Below are positions 10,283-17,740 of a DNA stretch of 40,978 bases, one piece after another. A program made the position numbers and the translations under genes. The stretch is from assembly GCA_038250135.1 (NCBI GenBank), contig JBBSCP010000001.1:1-40978 (forward strand), in the 5' to 3' direction. Source of the stretch: Falsiroseomonas sp038250135 (GTDB lineage Bacteria; Pseudomonadota; Alphaproteobacteria; Acetobacterales; Acetobacteraceae). Positions within the stretch are counted from its first letter, which is position 1; every line of letters begins with the position of its first letter. The notes beneath the pieces are model-generated. The model made no database searches. It saw only the letters and a list, made by a program, of their open reading frames with translations, and was not told where the DNA came from.

Positions 10283-12026
10283 CGCGGTGCTCGGCGAACG
10301 GCTTTCGCCGCCGCGGCCGAACCGGGACGGCCCGCAGGGTGCGCCGGTGCGGATCACCGCCTCGCTCGACCAGCGGCTGATGCAGGCGGGGCTTGGCCTC
10401 GCCCTCGGCTTCCTGGTCGTGGCGCTCGCGCTGCCGATGGGGGTGCTGCTGGTGCGCGCCTTCGAGGATGCGAACGGCGCCTTCGTGGGCCTCGCCAATT
10501 TCGCCACCTACGTCACCACGCCCGCGCTGATCCGCTCGGTCTGGAACAGCGTCTGGACGGCCGGCGTGACGACCCTGCTCGTCGTGCCGCTGGCCTTCGC
10601 CTATTCCTACGCGCTGACGCGATCCTGCATTCCCTTCAAGGGCGCCTTCCGCGCGGTGATGCTGTTGCCGATCCTGGCCCCTTCGCTGTTGCCGGCACTG
10701 GCGCTGATCTACCTGTTCGGCAACCAGGGCATGCTTCGCTGGATGCTGTTCGGCGACAACATCTACGGCCCCGGGGGCATCATCGCCGCCCAGGTCTTCT
10801 ACACCTTCCCATCGGCGGCGATAATTCTGAGCGTGGCGCTCGCCACCGCCGATGCGCGGCTCTACGAGGCGGCCGAGGTGCTCAAGGCGGGGCGCGCGCG
10901 CATCTTCCGCACGGTCACGCTGCCGGGCGCGCGCTTCGGCCTGGTCTCCGCCGCGGTGGTGGTGTTCACGCAGGTGATCACGGATTTCGGCATTCCGAAG
11001 GTGATCGGCGGGCAGTTCCAGGTACTCGCCACCGATGTCTACAAGCAGGTCGTGGGCCTGCAGGACTTCAATATGGGCGCGGTGGTCGGCATCGTGCTGC
11101 TGTTGCCCGCGATCGGCGCCTTCGCCTTGCAGCGCTGGGCGGAGGGCAAGCGCAGCGGCACGCTGACCGGGCGAGCGGTGCCCTATGTGCCAAGGCCGCG
11201 CGCGCGGCGCGACGTGCCGCTGCTGATGCTCTGTCTGCTCACCGCCGGCGCGCTGATCGGTATCGTCGGCGTGGCCATCTGGGGATCGCTGATCCGCTTC
11301 TGGCCCTACAACCTCACCCTCACGCTCGACAATTACGAATTCTCCCGCTTCGACAGTTCCGGCTGGGGCGCCTTCAGCACCTCGCTGGAGTTGGCCACGC
11401 TCACCGCCTTCATCGGCACGGCCATCGTCTTCACCGTGGCCTATTTCCTGGAACGTGGGCCGCAAGCGAGCCGAATCGCGCGGCTGCTGCGTGGCACGGT
11501 CGGGCTGCTGGCGACGGCGCCGCTGGCGATCCCCGGCCTGGTGCTCGGCCTGGCCTACATCCTGTTCTTCAACCACCCGGCCAACCCGCTCGGCGTGCTG
11601 TACGGCACGCTCGGCATCCTGGTGCTGAATTCGCTGGTGCATTTCTACACCGTCGGTCATCTGACGGCGACCACGGCGATCCGTCAGCTGGATCCGGAAT
11701 TCGAAGCCGTGAGCGCCAGCCTGCGGGTGCCGGTCTGGAGCACTTTCGGGCGCGTCACGGTGCCGATCTGCCTGCCCGCGATCATGGAGATCTGGGTCTA
11801 TATCTTCGTCAATGCGATGACCACGGTCAGCGCGGTGATCTTCCTCTACGGCCCGGACACCAAGCCGGCTTCGGTCGCTGTCGTGCATATGGACGAAGCC
11901 GGCCAGGCGAGCGCCGCGGCTGCCATGGCCTGCATGCTGCTGGCGGCCACCGCCGCGGTGAAGCTTGCGCAGCTGCTGCTCGCCCGCCTGGTCGATCGAG
12001 CGACCCAGGGCTGGCGCCGACGCTGA
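10275..12026 (+). CDS. ABC transporter double-domain permease, 2-aminoethylphosphonate type (PhnU/AepW-like)
   Basis: A 583-aa inner-membrane protein with two fused binding-protein-dependent permease domains, about twelve hydrophobic segments in all. Each half has its own EAA loop that docks on the ATPase: YEAAEVLKAGRARIF near residue 196 and FEAVSASLRVPVWSTF near residue 475. The two-domain layout is that of the ferric-iron FbpB and putative aminoethylphosphonate PhnU families. ATG 10275 overlaps the ATPase stop by 8 bp. It is the last gene of the 8107-12026 operon: a Pho-box-like site and a hairpin follow within 45 bp. Permease assignment is certain; substrate is inferred from the family of the cluster. 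Confidence 0.87.
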
Positions 12027-12032
12027 CGCAAA

Positions 12033-12050
12033 CCCGTCACACCACTGTCA
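12033..12050 (+). promoter_or_regulatory. Candidate Pho box (PhoB site) upstream of the phytase-like gene
   Basis: The sequence CCGTCAC-ACCA-CTGTCAA has two direct 7-mers at 11-bp spacing and matches the PhoB consensus CTGTCAT-4 nt-CTGTCAT at 11 of 14 positions. It lies 120 bp upstream of the phytase-like start at 12170 and just after the permease stop. A PhoB site here suits a phosphate-starvation operon of phytase-like protein plus phnDEE. It was identified by eye only. Confidence 0.45.
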
Positions 12051-12051
12051 A

Positions 12052-12068
12052 ACGCCGGCAACGCCGGC
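12052..12068 (+). terminator. Short GC hairpin after the first transporter operon
   Basis: CGCCGGC and GCCGGCG form a perfect 7-bp stem around a 3-nt AAC loop, 26 bp after the permease stop. No T-run follows, so intrinsic termination would be weak. The stem sits directly downstream of the Pho-box-like site and could instead lie within a leader transcript. Confidence 0.3.
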
Positions 12069-12169
12069 GCTCTACAGCGGCACCGGGCCACGCCGCATCG
12101 GCGTGACCAGATGTCGTGCCGAGGCTGCTTGGGATGCCGCGGACCGATCCTCGGGGGAACAACGAAAAC

Positions 12170-13552
12170 ATGCGCGCCCTTCTGCTTTCTGCCTGCGCCA
12201 CGCTGGCGCTCACGGCCTCGGCGATGGCCGATCAACGCGTCGACGCGACGCTCGCCGGCCATGCCATCCTGCCGGCCTTCACCATGGCCGTGCCGCCCGC
12301 CGACGCGCCGCGCGATGCGCTGGTGTCCGGCAAGTTCGCGGGCCCGGGCAACCTGCGAATCGATCGTCCGGGCGCCATCATGGGCGATACCGGCCCGCTG
12401 CACGGCAGGCGCCAGACCGGCATCGCCTTCCCCTTCATCGGCCAGCCGATCCAGGGCTTCTCCGGCATCAAGCCGGTGACGAACGATCCCGGCGCCTATT
12501 GGATCGCCACCGACAACGGCTTCGGCAACCGCCGCAACAGCCCCGACGCCCTGCTGATGTTCCACAAGGTCCGCCCTGACTTCCGCACCGGTCAGGTGGC
12601 GGTGGAGCAGACCATCTTCCTGCGCGACCCGCAGCGCCGCGTGCCCTTCCGCATCGCCTATGAAGGCACCGACGCGCGGTATCTGACCGGCGCCGATTTC
12701 GACCTGGAGAGCATCCAGCCGGTGGCCGATGGCTTCTGGTTCGGCGATGAATTCGGCCCCTTCCTGATCCATGTCGATGCGCAGGGCGTGGTGCAGCGCG
12801 TGGTCGAGACGCGGCTGGACGGCCAGGTGCTGATGTCGCCCGACCATCCGGCGCTGCAGGTTCCGGCCTCCCCAACCGCCGGCGTGCCCTATCGCGCGCG
12901 CCGCTCTGGCGGCTATGAGGGCATGGCGCTGACGCCGGATGGCCAGACGCTCTGGGCGATGCTCGAGCAGCCGCTGTTCGCGCCCAATTCGGACCAGCCC
13001 GAAGGCCCGTTCCTGCGCGTGCTGGAATTCAGCATTCCCCGCGGCGAATGGACCGGGCGCACCGTGCGCTACCGGCTCGAAGCCGGCGCGACCGCGATCG
13101 GCGACTTCAACTTCATCGACGCCACGCGCGCCCTGGTGATCGAGCGCGACAATGGCGAGGGCGATCCCGGCCTGGCTTGCGCGCAGGGCGTGCAGCCCAC
13201 CGCGGCGGCGCCCTGTTTCCCGCTGCCAGCGCGCTTCAAGCGCGTCTACGTCGTTGACCTCGCTCAAACCGATGCCGAGGGCTTCGTGCGCAAGATCGCG
13301 CATATCGACCTGATGGCGATCCGCGACCCTGAAAACCTGGCGCGGGTGCGCGGCGACCTGCCGGCCAATGCGCCGCGTGACCGCTTCACCTTCCCCTTCT
13401 TCACCATCGAGGACGTGGCGATGGTCGATGCCGACCACATCATCGTGGGCAACGACAACAACCTGCCCTTCAGCGCCGGCCGCCAGTTCTTCCAGGCCGA
13501 CAGCAACGAGTTGATCCTGCTGCGCGTGCCGGAACTGCTGCGCGCGCGTTGA
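12170..13552 (+). CDS. Secreted phytase-like esterase domain protein
   Basis: A 460-aa exported protein with a signal peptide of about 20 residues (MRALLLSACATLALTASAMA). The rest matches the 'esterase-like activity of phytase' family: a beta-propeller-like protein with GFSGIKPV near the start, YWIATDNGFGN, GFWFGDEFGPFLIHVD in the middle and FPFFTIEDVAMVDADHIIVGNDNN near the end. Family members are periplasmic or extracellular and thought to act on phosphate esters; the reaction of this protein is not known. ATG 12170 is chosen because GGGGGAA lies just upstream and the signal peptide starts there; the frame is open further upstream but that extension lacks family character. Position between two phosphonate-type transporters and behind a Pho box suggests phosphate release from organic phosphorus. 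Confidence 0.8.
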   Translation: MRALLLSACATLALTASAMADQRVDATLAGHAILPAFTMAVPPADAPRDALVSGKFAGPGNLRIDRPGAIMGDTGPLHGRRQTGIAFPFIGQPIQGFSGIKPVTNDPGAYWIATDNGFGNRRNSPDALLMFHKVRPDFRTGQVAVEQTIFLRDPQRRVPFRIAYEGTDARYLTGADFDLESIQPVADGFWFGDEFGPFLIHVDAQGVVQRVVETRLDGQVLMSPDHPALQVPASPTAGVPYRARRSGGYEGMALTPDGQTLWAMLEQPLFAPNSDQPEGPFLRVLEFSIPRGEWTGRTVRYRLEAGATAIGDFNFIDATRALVIERDNGEGDPGLACAQGVQPTAAAPCFPLPARFKRVYVVDLAQTDAEGFVRKIAHIDLMAIRDPENLARVRGDLPANAPRDRFTFPFFTIEDVAMVDADHIIVGNDNNLPFSAGRQFFQADSNELILLRVPELLRAR

Positions 13553-13562
13553 TCCGTGCTCG

Positions 13563-13586
13563 GGGGCGCGCCGGCCGGTGCGCCCC
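13563..13586 (+). terminator. GC hairpin between the phytase-like gene and phnD
   Basis: GGGGCGC (13563-13569) pairs with GCGCCCC (13580-13586) around a 10-nt loop, 10 bp after the stop. It is followed by TTCACCCTTTGAAGGAG rather than a T-run, so it may attenuate rather than fully terminate between 13552 and phnD. Confidence 0.35.
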
Positions 13587-13610
13587 TTCACCCTTTGAAG
13601 GAGCCAAGCC

Positions 13611-14525
13611 ATGATCTGTCGCCGCGCCACGCTGCTCGCCAGCGCCGCCCTGCTCGCCACGCCCAACCTCGCCCGCGCCCAGTCCGGCTGGCGCGGGCAG
13701 TTCCGCGAACTGCGCTACGGCATCATCTCGTCGGAGAATGAACGTGACGCGATTGCGCGCCTGCAAGGCCTTTCGGCGCATGCCGAGGCCAAGCTTGGCG
13801 TTCCGATGCGCATCTTCCGCGGAACCGACTACGCCGCCGTGGTCGAGGCGCTGCGGTCCGAGCAACTCGAATTCGCCCACCTCGGCCCGGCGGCCTATGC
13901 CCTGGCGCGCCGCGCCATGGGCGATTCGGTGGTGCCCCTGTTGCGCCACCGCGGGAACGATGGGGCGGAGGGTTATTTCTCGGTCGTCTTCGTCAAGGCC
14001 GACAGCCCCTTCCAGAGCCTTGCCGATCTGCGCGGCCGTAGTTTCGCCTTCGCCGATCCGAACTCGGCCTCCGGCTTTGCCGCGCCCAGCTATTTCATGC
14101 GCAAGGAAGGCATCGAACCGGCCCGTCATTTTGGCCGCACCGGCTTTTCGGGCAACCACGAGCAGAGCGTGATCGCGGTGCTGAACGGCACCTACGACGC
14201 CGCCGCGACCTTCTGGAGCAACGACGCCACCGGCAACATCCAGCGCATGGTCGAGAAGGGCATGATCCAGCCCGGCACCACGCGCATCATCTGGCGCAGC
14301 CCACTGATTCCGAACTCCCCCACGGTGACGCGCGCTGGCGTGCCTGAGGCGCTGCGCGGCGACTTCGTGCGGATGATGATGAACCTGCACCTGGAGGCGC
14401 CGGAGGTGCTGCGCCAGCTCAGCGCCAATACGGCGCAAGTGGTGCCGGCGCGGCACGAGGACTATGCCGACGTCATCGCCATGACCGAGCAGAACCAGGC
14501 GCAGCGGCGTGAGCGCCGTTCTTGA
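13611..14525 (+). CDS. phnD: Phosphonate ABC transporter substrate-binding protein PhnD
   Basis: A 304-aa periplasmic binding protein with an arginine-containing signal peptide (CRRATLLAS, cut near LARAQ). The PhnD-family core is clear: LRYGIISSENERD at the start, VEALRSEQLEFAHLGPAAYALA, a DLRGRSFAFADPNSASGF segment and VIAVLNGTYDAAATFWSND. The family binds phosphonates, and some members phosphite or other phosphorus anions. GAAGGAG lies about 7 bp before ATG 13611. The stop overlaps the next gene by 4 bp, so it is coupled to the two permeases. No phnC ATPase precedes or follows it, unlike the common phnCDE(E) order. Confidence 0.88.
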   Translation: MICRRATLLASAALLATPNLARAQSGWRGQFRELRYGIISSENERDAIARLQGLSAHAEAKLGVPMRIFRGTDYAAVVEALRSEQLEFAHLGPAAYALARRAMGDSVVPLLRHRGNDGAEGYFSVVFVKADSPFQSLADLRGRSFAFADPNSASGFAAPSYFMRKEGIEPARHFGRTGFSGNHEQSVIAVLNGTYDAAATFWSNDATGNIQRMVEKGMIQPGTTRIIWRSPLIPNSPTVTRAGVPEALRGDFVRMMMNLHLEAPEVLRQLSANTAQVVPARHEDYADVIAMTEQNQAQRRERRS

Positions 14526-15385
14526 GCGCAACGGCCCAGGCTGTCGAGGCACGCTGGCGGCGGGAACGTAGCGCCGGCCGTCGCCGTACCCTGGCCTGGA
14601 GCCTGGCTTTCGCCGCTGCCGTCAGCGTCGCTGCAGTGGTCGGGCAGGTGGATATCGCGCGGCTGCTCGCTGGTTTGCCACGCGCGGCGGACTACATCAC
14701 CCGCACCATCCCGACGCTGCGCTGGGACCATCTGGCGCAGGACCTCGCGGAATGGATGTGGGGTTTTGACCTGTGGCTGGAGCTGTTACTCGATACGGTG
14801 TTGATCGCCTATGCGGGAACGGTCCTCGGCGGCGGCGCGGCGCTACTGATGAGCTTCGCGGCCTCCGCCACGCTCGCACCGTCCTGGGCTGTCGCGGTGT
14901 CGCGGCGGTTGCTGGAATTCGCCCGCACCGTGCCCACCTTGGTATTCGCCCTGATCTTCGTCTACGCTTTCGGGCTCGGTCCACTGGCCGGGCTGCTGGC
15001 GATAGCGCTGCACAGCTTTGGTGCGCTCGGCAAGCTGTTCGCCGAAGTGCATGAGAATGCCGATCTGCACAGTGTCGAGGCGGTGCGGGCCGCCGGCGGG
15101 TCCTGGGCCGAGGCGATGCGCTTTGGTGTCCTGCCGCAGTCCCTGCCCGGCCTGCTTTCCTTCGGCCTGTTGCGCTTCGAGATCAATGTGCGGGAGGCCA
15201 GCGTGCTCGGCATCGTCGGTGCCGGCGGCATCGGGGAGGAACTCTATTTGTCGGTGCGGCAATTCGAGTACCCTGACATCTCGGCGATCATATTGCTGAT
15301 TCTGCTTACTGTGACGCTGATCGATGCACTGACGACGCGGCTGCGCCACCGCATTCTGGGCGCCGAGAGTCTGCGGCCGGCATGA
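14522..15385 (+). CDS. phnE: Phosphonate ABC transporter permease PhnE, first copy
   Basis: A 287-aa inner-membrane permease. A TTG start at 14522 is assigned because it overlaps the phnD stop as TTGA and no ATG fits the conserved N-terminus. Signature segments are LLDTVLIAYAGTVLGGGAALL, FARTVPTLVFALIFVYAFGLGPLAG, the cytoplasmic loop VEAVRAAGGSWAEAMRFGVLPQ that contacts the ATPase, and REASVLGIVGAGGIGEELY, typical of PhnE. About six membrane segments are visible. It would pair with the second copy to form the channel for PhnD-delivered substrate. The start codon is the only doubtful point. Confidence 0.87.
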   Translation: MSATAQAVEARWRRERSAGRRRTLAWSLAFAAAVSVAAVVGQVDIARLLAGLPRAADYITRTIPTLRWDHLAQDLAEWMWGFDLWLELLLDTVLIAYAGTVLGGGAALLMSFAASATLAPSWAVAVSRRLLEFARTVPTLVFALIFVYAFGLGPLAGLLAIALHSFGALGKLFAEVHENADLHSVEAVRAAGGSWAEAMRFGVLPQSLPGLLSFGLLRFEINVREASVLGIVGAGGIGEELYLSVRQFEYPDISAIILLILLTVTLIDALTTRLRHRILGAESLRPA

Positions 15386-16149
15386 GCAGTCTTGCCCGCA
15401 CGCCCGTGATGTTCGGCCTCGGCTTCCTGCTGCTGCTGCTTGGCCTTTGGCGCGTCGATGCCTCCCCACTGCGCCTGATCGAGGGCGCACAGAAGCTCGG
15501 CTGGCTGGTCGTGCTGATGTGGCCTCCCTCGGCCGGCGGTGCCTTGACCGAGTTGCTCGCCGCCCTCGCGGAGACAGTGGCGATGGCCTTCCTCGGCACG
15601 CTGCTGGCCGTGGTCGTAGCGCTGCCACTTTGCTTCCTTGGTGCCGGCAACATCGTCACGAACACGCTGACCCGTTTCACCGTGCGGCGCACCTATGACG
15701 GGCTGCGCGGCATCGACAGCCTCGTCTGGGCCCTGATCTTCGTCTCGGCCGTCGGCATGGGGCCCTTCGCGGGCATCCTGGCGCTGGCCGTTCCGGATAT
15801 CGGCCTGTTGGCGAAGGTATTCTCCGAAGCGCTGGAGTCGGCCGACAGACGGCAGGTCGAGGGCGTGCGCGCCGGCGGCGGTTCACGGCTCCACGCCATC
15901 CGTTTCGGCCTGATCCCTCAGGTGGCCCCCGTGATGCTCTCACAGACGCTTTACACCTTCGAGAGCAATACCCGCAGCGCCACCATACTCGGCGTGGTCG
16001 GCGCGGGCGGCATCGGGCTTGCGCTCGGCGACCGTATCCGCCTCAACAACTGGGACGAAGCCGCCTTCATCGTGCTGCTGATCCTCGTCACCGTGGCGGT
16101 AATCGACAGCCTGAGCCGGCGCATCCGCCTGAGACTCATCCGGGCGTAA
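15382..16149 (+). CDS. phnE: Phosphonate ABC transporter permease PhnE, second copy
   Basis: A 255-aa inner-membrane permease homologous to the preceding gene and joined to it by an ATGA overlap (start 15382, previous stop 15383-15385). It keeps the PhnE features: ETVAMAFLGTLLAVVVALPL, GLRGIDSLVWALIFVSAVG, the coupling loop VEGVRAGGGSRLHAIRFGLIPQ and ATILGVVGAGGIGLALGDR. Two different PhnE subunits in tandem are known from several phn operons and probably form a heterodimer. Only 49 bp separate it from the unrelated TPR gene, with no strong terminator. Confidence 0.87.
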   Translation: MSSLARTPVMFGLGFLLLLLGLWRVDASPLRLIEGAQKLGWLVVLMWPPSAGGALTELLAALAETVAMAFLGTLLAVVVALPLCFLGAGNIVTNTLTRFTVRRTYDGLRGIDSLVWALIFVSAVGMGPFAGILALAVPDIGLLAKVFSEALESADRRQVEGVRAGGGSRLHAIRFGLIPQVAPVMLSQTLYTFESNTRSATILGVVGAGGIGLALGDRIRLNNWDEAAFIVLLILVTVAVIDSLSRRIRLRLIRA

Positions 16150-16198
16150 CCCGGCACCAGCTCGCGGCGAAGTAGGGAGGCGAACCAGGGAGCCTCCG

Positions 16199-17740
16199 AT
16201 GTCTGACCTCGCCGCCCGCGGCCTTGCGTCCACCACCGAGCACGCCGAAGCCGAAGCCGCGTTGGACAGGACCATCGAGGCCGTGCTCGGCCATCGCGCC
16301 GATGCCGCCAGCCACCTCGCCGCGGCGCTGGCGGTTGATCCCGGACTGGTCATGGGCCATGCGCTGGCGGGCCTCATGGCGTGCCTGCAGGCGCGGCGCA
16401 GCCTCGATCAGGCCGCCGCAAGAAGCCTGGGCGCGGCGCGCACCGGGCTGCGCCTGCGGGGCGGCACACCGCGTGAGCACGCCTTCATCGCCAGCCTCGC
16501 CGCCTGGCAGGAGGGGGGCGACATGGCGCAGGCAGCGCTGCATCTGGAACAGCATCTGCTCAGTTACCCGCTCGATGCCGCTGCGCTCAAGCTGGCGCAC
16601 GGCATCCGATTCATGCTGGGCGATTCGCCCGGCTTGCGCCTGCCGATCGAGCGCGCCCTGCCGGCCTGGAACGACGAGATGCCGCACGCCGGCTACATCC
16701 GCGGCTGCCACGCCTTCGCGCTGGAGGAGACCGGCGACGTCTGGCGCGCCGAGCGCGTCGGCCGCCACGCCGTGGCGCTGCAACCGGCCGACTTGTGGGG
16801 CGCGCATGCCGTGGCGCATGCGCTGGAGAGTTCTGGACGCGCGCGGGAGGGTATCGGCTGGCTCGACAGCGTGGCTCGGCAGATGGCTGGACTCGGCAAT
16901 TTCGCGCGGCACATCGATTGGCACCGCGCATTGTTCCACCTGCATCTGCATGAGGGCGAGGCGGCGCTCGCGCTTTACGACAGCCGGGTGTGCGACATCA
17001 TGAGCGAGGATTATCGCGACCTCGCCAATGCGGCCTCACTCCTGTGGCGAATGGCGGCGCAGGGCGTGCCGGTCGGCGCGGCACGCTGGGACGCACTCGC
17101 GGATCTCGCGGAGCGCCGGATCGGCGACCACAGCCTGGTCTTCGCCGATCTGCACCATGTGATCACCCTCGCCGCCGCGGGCCGTGCGGCATCGCTGCAC
17201 GCCTTCCTCGGTGGCATGCGCGGCCGCGCGCTGCGCGATACGGACACCCAGGCGCGACTTCACGCCAGCATCGGCCTGCCGCTGGCGGAGGGCATCGCGG
17301 CCGCGCTCGGCGGGCGTCCGGCGGGGGCGCTGCACCTTGCCCCCCTGCTGCGGCGCGACCTTCAGCGCGTCGGCGGCAGCCATGCGCAGCGGGATGTGTT
17401 CGAGCGCCTGCTGATCGAGGCCACTCACGCCGCAGGCCAGAAGCGTGCGGCATCGGCGATGCTCGGCGAACGCGCGGTTCGGCGCGCGCCCGGCGCCTGG
17501 GAGGATGGGCTGCTCGGTCAGATCGCCCAGTCGGAGGCGATGCGCGCGGCGGCCAGCCCGTCATCGTCGAGGATCTGCGCAATGCCGAGCCGGTCGGCGA
17601 AGATCGCGCCCTCGACGGTGGTGAGCTGCACGGAGAAACTCTCCGTGGCCTCCGTAACGTCATCGGCGCGCAGCAGAATCTCCACCGTCTTGCGAGTCTC
17701 GCCAGGGGCGAAGTTCAAAGTGCCGGTGGCGGCGACATAG
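16199..17740 (+). CDS. TTC38-like tetratricopeptide repeat protein with antisense-overlapping C-terminus
   Basis: A 513-aa, Ala/Leu/Arg-rich helical protein. The first about 440 residues resemble bacterial homologs of tetratricopeptide repeat protein 38: paired helices such as HLAAALAVDPGLVMGHALAG, LEQHLLSYPLDAAALKLAHG, the HAGYIRGCHAFALEETGD segment and DLWGAHAVAHALESSGR. No signal peptide or membrane segment is seen, so it is probably cytosolic; its partner is unknown. GGGAG lies at 16188-16192, 6 nt before ATG 16199, within a possible GGAGGC/GCCTCC hairpin (16176-16197). The last about 73 residues (from 17518) are Ser/Arg-rich and antisense to the end of the cellulase gene, so they are probably a run-on after loss of the ancestral stop. 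TPR character is confident; function is not. Confidence 0.78.
   Translation: MSDLAARGLASTTEHAEAEAALDRTIEAVLGHRADAASHLAAALAVDPGLVMGHALAGLMACLQARRSLDQAAARSLGAARTGLRLRGGTPREHAFIASLAAWQEGGDMAQAALHLEQHLLSYPLDAAALKLAHGIRFMLGDSPGLRLPIERALPAWNDEMPHAGYIRGCHAFALEETGDVWRAERVGRHAVALQPADLWGAHAVAHALESSGRAREGIGWLDSVARQMAGLGNFARHIDWHRALFHLHLHEGEAALALYDSRVCDIMSEDYRDLANAASLLWRMAAQGVPVGAARWDALADLAERRIGDHSLVFADLHHVITLAAAGRAASLHAFLGGMRGRALRDTDTQARLHASIGLPLAEGIAAALGGRPAGALHLAPLLRRDLQRVGGSHAQRDVFERLLIEATHAAGQKRAASAMLGERAVRRAPGAWEDGLLGQIAQSEAMRAAASPSSSRICAMPSRSAKIAPSTVVSCTEKLSVASVTSSARSRISTVLRVSPGAKFKVPVAAT

Noticed and set aside
11846..14552. Long minus-strand frames (606 and 360 codons)
   Set aside because: Shadows of the phytase-like and phnD genes; no domain text.
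16150..16198. GGAGGC/GCCTCC hairpin considered as a riboswitch or terminator
   Set aside because: Only 6 bp of stem and no T-run or conserved aptamer; it may merely cover the ribosome-binding region of the TPR gene.
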